Shown here piece after piece: positions 23,361 through 42,300 of a stretch of DNA of 64,000 nucleotides (within the stretch, counting starts at the first letter, position 1; every line of letters begins with the position of its first letter). The DNA is from Dimorphilus gyrociliatus (lineage: Eukaryota > Annelida > Polychaeta > Dinophilidae). The notes beneath the pieces were generated by a model that saw only the letters and a list, made by a program, of their open reading frames with translations, was not told where the DNA came from and did not search any database. Made by a program: the position numbers and the translations under genes. Location: NCBI GenBank assembly GCA_904063045.1, contig CAJFCJ010000006.1:62001-126000 (forward strand), written 5' to 3'.

Positions 23361-24525
23361 ATTTTAACCGACAGATGGTGTTTTTTTTATTATTGTTTAA
23401 TGAAATTTCGGCCATTAATTAGAATCGAAGAGTTCATAGATTATTCCTATTGAACTTTGGCCAACCTTTAGCAATTTAGATTATAGTTGCAACAGAATTC
23501 CTGAATATTTTATACATAGCGGCCGCAAAAATTATACGAAGGGAAAAAGGAGATTGTAAAAATAATCAAAAAGCGTGTACTCTCCATCACAGGTAGGAAG
23601 AGTAACTTAACAAACGAGATGATGTATTATAACAGTTTATAGTATATAATCGAGTTAAAAAAGTCGGAAAGTCGATCTTGAAAAATACCCGCGGGCTTAC
23701 ACCTGCCCCCTTCTGTTTATGCGAGCTCCAAACATCTCGCGTTCTCATGCCAATATACTTTTAGGCGATATTTTAACGGGCCATATGTTCCATATGTGTA
23801 CGTTATGTGGAAATAAGTTGAATTAATTGAAAAACGTGCGAAAAAGTTCTCAGATCTTTAACTCATAAATGCGCAAAATCTGACTTTTTCATAAATGTCT
23901 CTCTTTTTTTTTCCTTTAAAGTCTTTTTTCTCTTTTAAGAATAAAGGTGGTTTTGATTTAGTTTCAATTGAAAGAAAAAGAATGATTTAAACCCCCTCTG
24001 TCTTCCCTCTATTGTGTAGTGGGGGGACTCGGAGGATATTTGCCCGCAGTTCTATAACTCATTTTTTTGTTGTCTTTCGGATCCAATCTGCTTTAGATGA
24101 CCCGCTGAGAAGGCAGAATGGACTTCTTTTATACAAGGAACATGTTGGCAAAATCTGTTCGAAATGGATCGCATAAAAAAAAGTTTTTTTTATTTATTGC
24201 ACAAGTAAAAATTTCCTATAAAAATAATAGTAATAGTAACAACAATGATAATAAAGAGAGAGAAAGAAGGAAAGAGCTCGCGAGAGAGAGAGAGAGAGAT
24301 GAATCTTCGAAACGGAGAAGAAGAAAAAAAGAAATATTGCATGATTTCTTTTAAGAAGATTGAAAAAATTCGTAACATAAAAGTATGGTTCAAGGCATAC
24401 TTTTCTTTCTTTTCAAATTTGAAGAAAGTATAAAATTGAATAAATATGAACAATAATACATATATAAACAATACGCATACAGTATCAGAATAGTAATAAA
24501 GATGTGTATGAACAAAAAAAAAACG
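23361..24525. other. Intergenic
   Basis: Includes a purine-rich GA tract at about 24246-24300. No gene is supported; the short open frames here are simple-sequence artefacts. Confidence 0.55.
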
Positions 24526-29285
<4,760 letters not shown>

Positions 29286-30948
29286 TTAGTAGATAAACAC
29301 CTGTATTTTCGTAGGAGGCATCTGTTCCAACGATAGTCACGAATATTTTCTCCAAGATTTATAAATAATCGAACGTTGCTTGTTTATAAACAAAAGAACA
29401 AGCCAAGCTCCCTCCACACCAAACGGCGATCGACCGTCGACAGAAACGCGTGGCGACTTCACCATCTTTGCTGATTGGCCATTCTAAGCTCCGCCTTATA
29501 CACAGCTGTTTGCCGCAGTTGTTTGGTTCAATCAGGCTTCCTCTTTAAAAAAAATGCCTACCTCCCTTCCCTTCATCCCCTCTTTCCCTCACTAACTTTC
29601 CTGAAAGGCTTTTTGATTTATGATCGAAAAATTCCCATCCCCTCAGGCTACTTTATTCATAAAAAATCGTTTTGACACGATCTTTCTCTCTCTTTCAACA
29701 AGAATATATAATTAAATTCAGAAATCCCTTTACGCAATTATACTATTAGTAAGTTCAACTGTTTTGATAGATTACCTTTGTTTCTACAGCCGTTTTACAA
29801 AGCGTAGACGCAATATTTCTATAGATAACAAATTCCATCAGTAATTGAAGCCTTAATTAAAACCAGCTGTTATATGTGTGATTAGCTGCAATCGGTCCAT
29901 AATTGGGTGTATAACCGAATATATTTTAAGACGTCGTCGCATATCTTTGGCCCTAGTCAGTTTTTTTGCAGGAAATGTTAATACTCTACTGTAAATGTTT
30001 GCTCTTTTTTTCTAATAATCATCGCACGTTTCTACGTCTCTTCTTTTCCTCGTTTCGGTTGACATCTTTCACGAAAAATTGCAAACATGAGGTGACGCCG
30101 CAATTTGTCTGTCCCTTGACAGACGCACTGAGAAACGTGTAGTCGCATTTGAAAGGCGATTACTAACATTTATCATTCGAATACCGAGAGGACGATGCTC
30201 GATGTCCTAATGTGATTACATTTCGCTTTTTCTTCTTTTCTTTATCCGGTATTCACTAGGCTTATACGTAATTTCTTTTTATTCATATGCACTATTCACT
30301 ACTTCCGAATGTATGCAGGTGTTTAAAAGTTGATTAATGATAGGCAATAAGCTAATTACTCGGCACTTGGTTTGCGCTATGTTCTCTTTCCTGTCTGTTG
30401 GCAAATTTTTTTATTGACGAGCTACAGCCGCACGTAGACGATAGGTGGTGTCGCGGTATCATCAAATTTGAAGTGCCAAAAAGAAAAAGAGAGAAAAATC
30501 CTAAAGATGGAGCTTCGAATCAATTTTTTAATCGTAGTAGTAGTTGTAAATTATTTGCTGTCTTATCTTAATAATTTCCAGGGTTTCATGAAAATACTTA
30601 GTAAACTTTTGAACTTTTAAGACTTATAACACGAATACACTCAAATCCATTCCAAAAGCTGTTTTTCATTAAGTTGAAATCGAGGTAATCTGAATATTAT
30701 CCTCGGGATAAAGGGTAGACATTAAAAATAAAAGTTGGTATAATTTTTCAAGCAAGGGTCGCATAATAGGTTTCAGGACATTTTTGTAACGAAGCACCTA
30801 TAACCTCTCTTTTTTTTATTTTTCTCTTTATTCACCTTCCCTCTTTTACTATTATATCTTTTTTTTTCACTCCATACAGAGAGTTTTATCGTTCTTTAGA
30901 CTATATACGATTTTTGAACAACTTCTTCCTCTTCTTTCTTATTTTAAG

Positions 30949-30950
<2 letters not shown>

Positions 30951-30981
<31 letters not shown>
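30951..30981. repeat. (TA)n microsatellite
   Basis: Uninterrupted TA dinucleotide run. Confidence 0.95.
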
Positions 30982-30986
<5 letters not shown>

Positions 30987-31218
30987 AAAAAAACTTAAAT
31001 TTCATATTTACACTTTTAAACCCTTCTCTTTATATCTTTTTTGTAATATTTTAGCAGTTTATTGAATTTTCTTTTGTAACAAATGGTTGATTGTATACTC
31101 TATGTAAATAAGTTTCAGTAACTATCTTATGCATTCCTTTTAAATATATATTTACAACTAATAATTAACTTTCATCTATATGTTACAATAAGTAACGATT
31201 AAACTTCAAATAAAGAAA

Positions 31219-31335
31219 ACTTTGACCTATGAAGAAAGAGAGAGAGATTGAGAGACAGACAGACAGACAGGCAGACAGGCAAAAAAAGAAAGAGAAAGAA
31301 AGCAAGAAAGAGAAAGAGAGAGAGAGAGAGACAGA
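31219..31335 (+). repeat. Compound GA/GACA purine repeat
   Basis: Blocks of GAGA, AGAC (about six units) and GAAA units in a row. Confidence 0.9.
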
Positions 31336-32339
31336 AAGAAGGAAAGCATAAGAATTTATTCTTGAGGAGGAATATCTGCTATTTTTTTTAACCATAAAAA
31401 GTACTATAAGTAATGGAAAAGTGAATGATCACTTAACGAATATCAACCATTTATGTTTTTAATAGTTGAAAGATTGTCTTAATTGAAATAGATGGATGGA
31501 GATGAAAGAAATAAAGAAAAAGCCATTTTTTGTATAAACAATTAGACAGCTCATAGGCTTTATGAAAAAACAATCCAGAGGTGAAATCGCACATGATGAA
31601 GGTCGCGATTTTTTCTTGAATTACCTCAAGGTCACATATTCTTATCAAATATTTAAAAAGCACTTACAATGCGAATAATCTATTGCTATATCTCATATCT
31701 TTCCGATAAAATCATTTTCTTTTTTTCCTCTTATAAAGTTTGTTAAAGGTATATAAATCATTTGAAAAATCTGTTATCTGATTGACAATATATCCTTCTC
31801 CAAACAAAGTGAAGTTCAAGCCTCATCTTACCTTATCATTAAATTATATATGGATACACTACAAAAAACTAAAAAGGACAGGGTAGTTCTCATGCTTGAA
31901 TTTTTTATATTATCTATGTACAAATCTACAACGACAAGATTTCGAACTAAAAATAACATCCGTTTTCCCGTTATTAAGAAATAATTTCCTATTTTAATGG
32001 GTTTCTAGTGTTGAGTTATATGATCCAATAGATGGCGTAAAATCTTTTTCTTTTTATTTGAAGATTGTTAAAGAAAATTATGGCGAATTGAAAAGATATA
32101 AAAAACTAAAAACTATTACAAGAAGAAGAAAGAAATCCCCTTCAACTAAATTTATTGGTTCAATTTATACGTTTATAAATTGATAACTGCATCTCTTATC
32201 AGATCTTAAATTACGGTACCATATAGCTTGGAACAATAAGTATCTTTACTCAAGTAAAGATATGAAAAAAAGTAAATTTCTTAGATAAAATGAAAAATAA
32301 TAATTATTTAGGTGCAAACACACCCTTTATTCTCTCTTA

Positions 32340-32475
32340 TTATATATTTCTTTCACTATCTGTCTCTGTCTCTCTATCTATCTCTCTCTATGCCTCTGTC
32401 TTTCTTTTCCGCTTTCTTTCTCTCTTTCTTTATTTTTTATTTCTTTCTTTATTTCTTTTCTTACTTTCCTCCTCC
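32340..32475 (+). repeat. CT/CTTT/CTC simple repeat
   Basis: Polypyrimidine tract made of TCTC, TATC, TTTC and CTC units. Confidence 0.9.
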
Positions 32476-33273
32476 TCCTCTTATTCTCCACACTCTCTTA
32501 TAATTCCTCATACTGAAGCCGCCAGCGACGAAATACACAAGAGATTTTTATAGGACTACAAATGTTCATCTGAATCAATATTTTCTTCACAGTTAAAACT
32601 TGTTATCCAATAGCATATTTTCCAGGTCAAAATAATTATACAAGTTAAATTTAATTTACGTACAAGTTTAACCTACAAGTAACGTTTTTATTTTAAAGTT
32701 AAATAAATTTTTTCCCCTGTTTAAACTAAGATTAATTAAAAAAAATTAATTTTAACCATATTGTTAATTAATTTGTTGATTAAATTAAAAAATAAAAGAG
32801 AAGGAGGAGGAGGGGAAATATTAAAAGTTAATTAAAAAAGTAATATATAAATATCTATATATATATATATCTACTTTATTAAAACAAGACAAAATACTAT
32901 AAAGTTTCTTTTGTACTAACGAAAAAAGAAAAAAATTATGTATATAAATTTTAAGTTGGTAATACGATTGATAATACTCGGATTCTTTTACTTAAACTCT
33001 GGTATTGATTAAGGACGATATTATAGAAATACGCTTAAAACAACGATATCATTTAAATGATGTAGGAAATTTTCTATTGCATTTTTAAAACCAAAATAAA
33101 AAAAAAACAGTTTTAAATATATTCTTTTATTTCTTTTTTTATTTAATCTTTCTAATCAAGTCTGAAATTATCACTAAGCTTTACAAATATAGAAACCAAG
33201 GCTATAGTAGGCCTTTTAATAGACTAGTATGTTAGAAACGATTGTAGTAGTACGCCTTTAAAAAAAAAAGATT

Positions 33274-33278
<5 letters not shown>

Positions 33279-33305
<27 letters not shown>
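33279..33305 (+). repeat. (GA)n microsatellite
   Basis: Dinucleotide GA run of about 13 units. Confidence 0.9.
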
Positions 33306-33308
<3 letters not shown>

Positions 33309-33718
33309 TTAAATTAGGCTATATTCAATTCAGACATGGCTAAATATCAAATATTACCATTCCTTTATTTCTTTAATAGTCTTTTATTGGTAGTAAAGAG
33401 TGGAAAACGACACTAATCTAATCTAATTTATTAAGTATTTGAAAATCCATTTAAATTTATAATTTGAAGTTCTTAATTCTAACATAAGAACTATCGTAAA
33501 TCGCTTTGAATATTACTCAATTCAAAGTTTCTCCCTTAATTTTTTATAGTAGTTTTCTTGTAGAACATACTTTGGCTTTCAAATACTTTTGTAAAGATAT
33601 CGGCGAACGTCGTTACGCCAATAATACGAGCCAGTTGTTGCAGATTCTCTAAATATGCTTACTTTGGTACAAACGTACTGAGAACAATGTTAGAAATATT
33701 TTAGAAATATTTCAAATA

Positions 33719-33721
<3 letters not shown>

Positions 33722-33755
<34 letters not shown>

Positions 33756-33818
33756 TAATATATTAGTATATACTGCATTTATATATATATCCATATATAC
33801 AGTATATATATATATTAT
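33722..33818. repeat. (TA)n microsatellite followed by TATACAGTATA palindrome
   Basis: A 32-bp TA run, then a short spacer, then ATATACAGTATATATATA. The same combination recurs at 34316-34388. Confidence 0.85.
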
Positions 33819-34315
33819 TCATGATAATTTATTAGTGTGATTACGTAATAAAACATTCGATCTTTTACTTGTTTATATTAAATGAATATTGTATATAAAT
33901 ATATCCTATTCGGTTTTATTTTTAGTCGGAAATTAATTTTCTCTTTTCATTTAAAATTGATAAACAAGATGAATTAAAATTGTTTACTATTGTTTGTCAA
34001 TATCGTTAAATCTCTAGACTAAGCTTTACTCTCTTGGGTTATTAGTTGTAAGTTGTTTACTCAATATTTATTATATACATAAACTGGAAGGAATGCAAGA
34101 GAATTACAGTAATATAGTTACAGTTGCTGCGCGCTCGTTTGCCTACTATAGAAAATTTTCAAGATTCTAGATCTGCTACGCAACTCAGCAAACTACTCAC
34201 TAAAGATCTTTATTAAGATATCGCCCAGGCCTGAAATAAATATACATTGGTACAAATATACAATAAACCAAGTATGCCTTCTATGTATAAATTTATACAC
34301 TGTGCACAGTTTACA

Positions 34316-34340
34316 TATATACTAATACAGTATATATACA

Positions 34341-34388
<48 letters not shown>
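34316..34388. repeat. TACAGTATATACAGTG followed by (TA)n
   Basis: Two TACAGT cores directly abut a 46-bp (TA)n array. Confidence 0.85.
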
Positions 34389-34390
<2 letters not shown>

Positions 34391-35530
34391 ATTAACTGTA
34401 TGTATACGTAAACTTTAGTCTTAATTCTCGCAGCGGTGTAATAAAGTTTATACTAAGCGGATTAGCGTGGATCTATTTTGACATTTTACACCTCACCCCG
34501 TAGAAACGATTATAGGCAGCTAATTTCTAAAGGTCATCAAGATAAAATCATAATAAACGTAATATTATACGAGTTTTCTCAATAAATTCAAACAAGTTTT
34601 ATTCTTTAAAATATATAAATGACTAAGAAAAAATATTAATAAAAAACTAACTTCTTTAAATCCAAGTCAAATAATGATATAGACTTTTTTCTTTTAACAG
34701 AATAAAATAAACAGAAAGTAGAAAGAAAATAATAAAGAGATATAGATATATAGATAAATATATAGAAAACGAACAAGGATTGAGATTTAAAAGTTATATG
34801 GTCTATATATTTACAATTTTTTGAACGAGTGCAATAAACGTCTATAGCTCTAGTTAAACGCCTTTCAATTAGGTAATAATCGAATCTTTGATTTATTCAT
34901 GCAAAGTGAAATGAAAGAATGAATATATATACAGTAATTTGTAATGGAATATATTACAATTAATTAATTAATTAGTTAATTACTAAAAGAGATTTAAATA
35001 GTTAAAACGTTGTTGTCAAGTTAATAATCCGTAAGCGAATAATATTGTTTAACAAAAGAACTTGTGTAGAAAGAGACGTGACGACGCATATAAATTGGTG
35101 TAGGTCATAATAGTATACGCGAAATATATATTTTCAGTCAATATCTAATAGAAAAGGTAATAAAAACCATTTTTTCGCCCCCTCCTTTCTTGGTCCAAAA
35201 GAAAAAAGACCATCTTTTAAAAATAGAATAGAAAAATAAATGCTCAATATTAAAATTGGAATTATTCATTTCAATTTACTTTATAATCTCCTGAGGAGTT
35301 TTTAGACGAATGAAAAACTCACCAAATTTTCACCCATTATCATAAAAACTATATGAAATTTGATTAAAGTTTACTTGCTGCATTAAAGTATCATAAATAT
35401 TCATTTAAAAAAATGATGTTGTACTACATAGATCAATGGAATCGTACCACATTTCAATTTAATTCCCAAAAAAGTTTTATAAAACATATACAGTAATATA
35501 TTATATAAATATATTCATGACTCGCATGGT

Positions 35531-35540
35531 GATTGGCCAA
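35531..35540 (+). promoter_or_regulatory. CCAAT-box-like site upstream of ADAMTS exon 1
   Basis: GATTGGCCAA sits 81 bp before the ADAMTS start codon in a small island of higher GC (about 35530-35690). It has ATTGG on this strand and a CCAAT overlap, consistent with an NF-Y-type promoter element. Confidence 0.4.
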
Positions 35541-35620
35541 TTTCGGAAGTAAGGCCTGAAGCGGAGAAATGTTTGGGTGCCATATGCACAAGTGCTGCTC
35601 TGTCTGCGCATGGGGAGAGT

Positions 35621-35812
35621 ATGCACCTCTCCGCCACGGTGCGGATTCTTTGCTTCCTAGCAGTCATGAGATTGGCAGGTAAAACTGACGCATGTTTTCC
35701 TTTAGTAATAGATTAGACTGTAAAAATTCCTAGGCCGGCGGCCCGTTTTTCTCTTCAAAGGTGATTTTGATTAACTGACTGAAGAAATTTTTTCTACGCT
35801 CTCTCTTTCTAA

Positions 35813-35868
<56 letters not shown>

Positions 35869-36258
35869 ACGTATGTGTGTCTGTGTGTATTAGTCTGTAT
35901 GCAGACATACATATGCTTATATAAATTCTAAACACAATCTTAACTATATAGGAAATGTACGTAAAGTTCTAAGCAACGTTTATATATAATTTATCATTTT
36001 TCCTCATCTTTTTACCTTTTATTTCTATAAGTTTTATTATATAAAACGTGTTCTTGCCATTCAAACATACAACTATCAATATTTTATATAAATTTGGTAA
36101 AATATAATACATTCGATGTTTTTCCTTAATAATAAGATTTAATATATATCTTATGTATGTATGTTTTCTTTCACAGAAAACTTAAGTTTTCAACAAATTT
36201 CAAACTTTGAAGTTTCTTTTAAACTTTTGTATCATTTCCGTATTTCGTTTACACTTAT

Positions 36259-36305
<47 letters not shown>

Positions 36306-39300
36306 CTCTCTCTGCTTATCTAATTCTCTTCTTTCGTATTGCTTTTCTAGCCTTTCATCTAAAGTCTCCCACGCTTATTTGACGACATTAAGCAACATTT
36401 TTTTTTTGAGAAAGTTTTTCTTTTCTTCTTTCAATCGACTTCTTCATATTCTCTCTTCTCACTCTCTCTTTCTCTCTTTCTCCCACTCTCACCTACTCTC
36501 TTATTCGCTCTTTTTATATTGTTTTAACTTTCTATTATGCTATAAAATTTGTATAAAAAAACACGGTTTGATAAACTAAGGTGCTAACAACGGATAGCAA
36601 CTCCAGTCGTATTTTAATGATGAGAGGGAAATGTTTCATTACGAAATGACCCCGTTTAAATTCTGGGCGTGTTTGGCCAGAGTATAGAGATAACGCTGAC
36701 ATATTGTTTATAAAGTTTTTATGCGGATGCAAGCCGCATAGATTTTTAGTCGGTAGTGATTATATAAATATAGCTTAAGTATATATAGTAAACTATATTT
36801 ATACTATATATACAAGGTATTACCGTATTTTCATATATATTTTATTTATAAGTTCGACTACGTTAGAATCTGTATGTCTGAGAACATCTTAGCTATTAAA
36901 AAGCCGTATAACTGTCGGCCTAAATTATACTCTTTTCTCGAGGCAAAATTATAACCGGCGACCTCTCTTTTTTCATTTATTTTTTGAAAATAAACCAGAT
37001 AAACTATATAATACCTTTACTATCCGATAACGCATCATATGCAGAGAGAACTAGAGAAAAAGTGAGATTAAATTTACAGACCCGGCACAACAGGTTAATT
37101 AAAAAAAGAGAAAAGAATTTTTCAACTGAAAATTTTATTATTAACGAAGGTTTCAATTTTCTTTTTTTGTTTTTTTTTCTCTGCTTTTTTTTTGTTTGCA
37201 AGTTTCTATCCCCAGTTTTTGAAGCCCTGAGGCTTTGGCCATGTGTAGGTTTTTCTTTGGCAAATGGAAATGAGATAAGGGGGAATTAGAGAAGTAGAAG
37301 ACCGACGAAATCTAGAGGGTACACCCGCCTTTCGATATTTTGTTTGTAGCTTAAAACCAACGTAGATAAATAAACAGTTTGTCTGTCATTTGTTTGCCTT
37401 TTTTTCTATAACCCGTAAATAGAACAATTGTTATTTTAATATGTCCCTGACGCTTTTGGGCTATTTACAATTTATAAACAATGCAGAGGCGTTGAAAAAA
37501 TGGGAAATATAAATATTGAATGTTCATTAAGGTGTTTTTCTATAATAGTAATAAAAAAAACGAAATTTTCTGTCCAGACATGATTAAATTGATTATACTT
37601 GTCTATTTCTTTAATTATAGTCTCATTTGAAGATGAAGAAATCTCTCCTGAAATTTTGGATAGCTTACATTTGGACCTTTTCGTTGTCACCGACCATACT
37701 ATGTACAAAAATTATGGAGAAGAACTGGATAGTTATACAGAAACGATAATAGACTATGTAGGGCGTCTTTTCAGAGATGCAAACCTTAAAGTTGACATTG
37801 AAATTAATCTAGTGGGCAAATTGCATTTTAAAAGCGTAAAAGATGAGAGGAAGCATCTTATACCATTCCCCGAAAATATGAATGACGCCCATTATTTATT
37901 GGGCGCCTTCTGTACCTGGCAGGGAAGCTATCTGAGGAAAAAATATGACTATAAAGCAGCTATACTAATGACTAGGCGTGATATAACAGGAGGAAATGAT
38001 TTGAACACTTTAGGAGTAGCCAATAAGATGGGAGCTTGTTCGGATAATATGGCTTGTGCTATAATTGAAGATAAAGGATTTAGTACAGCCTTTACTATTA
38101 CACATGAAATAGGTCATCTGTTGAATTTACCACATGATGACGATAGAGATAACTGTAAAGGACCCACACAGAGGCGGATCATGTCGTCCTTACTCGATGC
38201 ATCTGTTGATATATTCTCTTGGTCTAAATGCTCTGCTTCTCATGTTCGGAAATTCGTAAAGAGCAGCAAATCGAAATGCCTTCGAAAAAAAGCAAGATCA
38301 TATAATACAACACACACGGGCAATATGAAACTTGTGCTGCCCGGCGAATACTACAACGAGGAGAAACAATGCTCTTTCTACAACAAATCATATTCGTCCT
38401 ATTACACAACTTCTTGTCGACAATTAGTTTGTAGGTCGCCTACGGGTAGCTTAGCAAAACTGCACTTCCCAAAGGCCGATGGAACGCCGTGCGGTTATAT
38501 TGAAGGATTGATGTGTTATCGTGGCAGGTGTACGGATTTTAGAGATCCAATAAAACCTTTAAACGGTGGTTGGGGACGCTATAAAAAAGTTGGAACTTGT
38601 AGCATTCCTTGCGGTGGCGGAATCCAATATGCTGTCCGAAAATGCAATAACCCTATTCCGACACACGGTGGTCGTTACTGTTCTGGGAGAAGGGTTAAAT
38701 TTTGGACCTGTAATAGACAGGTGAGTTGTTTGCTTTCTTTTATAAACATAAGATAGTTGTAAGTGTGAAATGAAAATGTAGGAGGTGACCGAGGGAGGGG
38801 TAAAGATCTCTTTTTTCTCTTCAAACGACTTTTAGCAGCAGGTGATCCTATTAGAAAAATAAACTAATAGGTGGAAATATTTTGAAAAGCAACAACTTAA
38901 CGCTTTAGCAGGTTTATAGTTGGTCCTATTCCACATATCTCTGTTAAAACGGTAAAGAGAAGGAGAGAGAGAAAGACGTTCTCAACGAGAATCATTTCTC
39001 TCCATCACTTTCTCTCTCTCTGTTTTTTAAATTATGCTTCTGAAAAAGTATCTGTTTCACTAAGAAATTTAAAAAAAATGATCACGTGATCAAAAACTTC
39101 CAGGCATGTAACAGATTGATAGCAAAGTTACCGAACCTAACGCGACCGGTGTATGGGGAATAATTTAATTTAATCGCAAAACCGCTATTTAACTGACATA
39201 CTAACAAACAAGACCGCTTAGGATAATAACTCTAGCTATTTAGTACAATGTTAAGAATAAAAGAAAAAGCAACGAGTTTTGACAAATAGTATAAACAATT

Positions 39301-42300
39301 TACTACGGGTAGTGTTTGTTAGTGAAAGCCGATAAGTCTGCCATCTATTAGTCGTTTAGGCTGTATAAACCCTGGACTCTAGCCACACACATATTTGATT
39401 GAAAACCGAATATTTCACAGGATAAATTTCTTTCAGTAACATATGCTTTGCACCCGTAAATTCTGTCAGCGTTTTATCTGCACTTGGTGACAAATCTCTT
39501 AGGAGCTTTGAACCCCTTAAAGGCGCTTTCTTATCAGATTTACCGTGCAAGCAAAGCCAGGGCAATTTCAAGTCATCCATTGACTCAGTTGCCTCCTCAA
39601 CTGCCTTTAAAATTTCAATTCCCGTTCTAGCATGAACTTTACCGTGATAGTTAAGAACGTCCTCCTTGTAAGATTCTACAAGATCTGCGCTTCTAGAGAG
39701 GTCAGAGTAATCGTTTCTTGGGAACAATCGGGCCTCGGGAGAGAAAAAAGAGAGTGCTTTTGAAAAGGCTACCATGGCTGCATTATCCATTAAAGAGCTT
39801 TTTGATAAGAATGGTGATAAGAGAATTAGGCCGGAGAAGAGTTTTGGATCTCTAAGTACGGAATGCAGAGCCACTAATCCACCAATACCTTGGCCGATTA
39901 TAAATAATTTCAAATTGAAAAAATCTCGCTTAGCTTCGTTGCTATGTCTCAGCACATCTTTAACAACATTCAAAAAATTACCAATCATACCCCTAGGCAG
40001 GCCTTCACTTCGTCCATGATACACGAAATCGTGCCCAATCACAAGGTGACCTTCCAATGTTAAGCGTTGCCCGATCTCTTCCATGTAGCCCATATGTTCA
40101 CCATAATCGTGGCAGAGGAAGACAACCGATTTTGCCGGTATAACTGAAGGTTCCATTTTTATAGAATATAGGTTTATTCCATTAGTTACACTTTCTCTGT
40201 AGCCACTCTGAAATTTGATTCGCTTGTTAAAGCTTCCTCCTAACGACACAGTGAATGATGTCTCCGATGATGTGTAACTAACATTATCAGATTTCTCAAC
40301 GTCCGTCGCAGTAATTTTTTCATCATTTTGATGATTTTGCTAAATGTATAACATAGGATATAGAGTTATAAAATGGAAATAACTCAATTATGACAATTAC
40401 TACTTTTTCTCTTTCCGATTCAGAAACATTAGCCTCCAATAGTGTATTAGTTTCCTTTTCTTCACTGGTAGAAGTCTCGTTCTTGCTCACTAAATCATCA
40501 TTTACCTAAGAAAAAGCATAAATTGATAATCAATAATAAGAAATTTTAATTAAAAAAATTTTTCATATCTAAGGATTATAGGAATATAAGAGGGACGCCA
40601 TCTATAGGGATTATATTTGCACAAAGAAGTATTACCTTATCAATTTCTCTAGAATTCAATTCTTCAACTATTTCCATTTGTTCTCCATTCTTTAGTTTAT
40701 TATTTGGATCCTGTAATAAAAAAAAATAGGATAAATTTTAAATTAATTTCTTTCTATTTGATTGAAGTTTAATAGGTGAATAACCTCGTGAGTATCACTT
40801 GGTCTTTGAGTATAGTTATCGATCTCTGTCATTTCGTGCGTGTCATCGAGTATTTCTGTGGTTTCTTTTCCGTCTATTTCGGATTTTATGATTGTTCTTT
40901 TAACAACGATTCTTTCTTCAACGTAGCCTTTGTCCGTATTATATTCCGATTCACTTTCGCTCAGCTTAATAGCCAAATGTTGTTCATGTGTCTGATAAGA
41001 TTGAGCTATATTTTCGTCATTTTCATCGTTTGGTGATACATTATTATTTAATAGTAAAGCAGTTCTTTGCTCCACATGTGCTTCGGTTCCCTCGTCAAAA
41101 GTTGATATCAAGTGTTGCACGCTTTCATTCGTAAGACGCGTATGGCTCTTTGTTATTGTTTCTTCATATTCTACTGTTTCTTGCAAATTGGTCGCTTCAT
41201 TATCAACCTTTGTGTGTGTTACCATTGTAGTATTAAAGAATGCTTCATCTTTTTCTGAATATTGACAAGTTATTTCGTCTTCTTCCTTATTTGATATTTC
41301 ATGATGATCATTCTCCTTACTCGTTAATTCGCCAGTCTCTGTCTTTTCGGGTATGAACTGAGATTCTAGCTGAGTAGCTAGATCCTTGCTAGTATCTTGC
41401 CTCTTGACTTCCTCCTCTTCCATAATCGACAAATGACATTTAAGATTTGGTATTGTATCTTCTATCCTTTATACTTTCTTCAGTAGCCCATATCGAAGAG
41501 TCGATTGTAAATAATAATATATTAGGCCTACTTTTCAACCGGTTTTTAGTCCCTTTGGTATCATATTGAATTTGAGATGACAATATGAAATTTCAATGGG
41601 TTATATATTGATATATAAACTTTCTTTGCAGCCATGTGAGCCAAGTATTAAGACTTTTCATCAAAAAGTCTGTTCTCAATATGATGGAAACACTTTCAAC
41701 AGGACTGATGTTAAGCCAAACGTCAAATGGCAAGCAAAACTACCCGTTGTCGAGTGCATTATAAAATGCTATCCAGAAGGGAATTTCGATAAGTTACCTA
41801 TTCTTATCGATGCAGATGATGGTATACCATGCAAAAGAAATGACCCAATAAGATCGTATGGTAAATGTGTGCAGAAGAAATGCGAACCTTTCGGCTGTGA
41901 TGGTAAATTTAATTCAAAGAAGGCCTATGATCAATGTGGAGTTTGTGGTGGAAATAATGATACTTGCGAATGGAGGACTGGAATGTTTAAAGATTATGTA
42001 AGAGATTACCAGATGGTTACTATTATACCAGTGGCTGCTAAGAGTGTTAGGGTAGAGTTAAAGAATCCCAATCCACCTGGCCATTGTCCTTTTTTGTATT
42101 TGGGAGTTAAAAAATTAGACGCAACAGCTGAAAATAGAGATATGTTAAATATGGGCTATCTAATATCATCAAAGGAAAAAAATGTTCCTTTAGGTCCCCA
42201 CGCATACTTACGCTACAATAGATCATGTAATGATATAGCTGAAACTATAGATGTTGTGGAAGGTTCCGTTCCGGAATCTCTTGAAATATACGTTTTGGGT

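Larger units (their letters stand above)
35679..37620 (+). other. ADAMTS intron 1
   Basis: 1.9 kb intron with an (AT)n/(GT)n repeat (35819-35880) and CT tracts (36261-36310, 36455-36510). I found no exon that could encode the usual prodomain. Confidence 0.6.

Noticed and set aside
36984-37289. Open frame in ADAMTS intron 1 as a prodomain exon
   Set aside because: It is low complexity (Lys, Asn and Phe runs), has no Cys-switch or furin-type motif, and lacks a good acceptor in phase.
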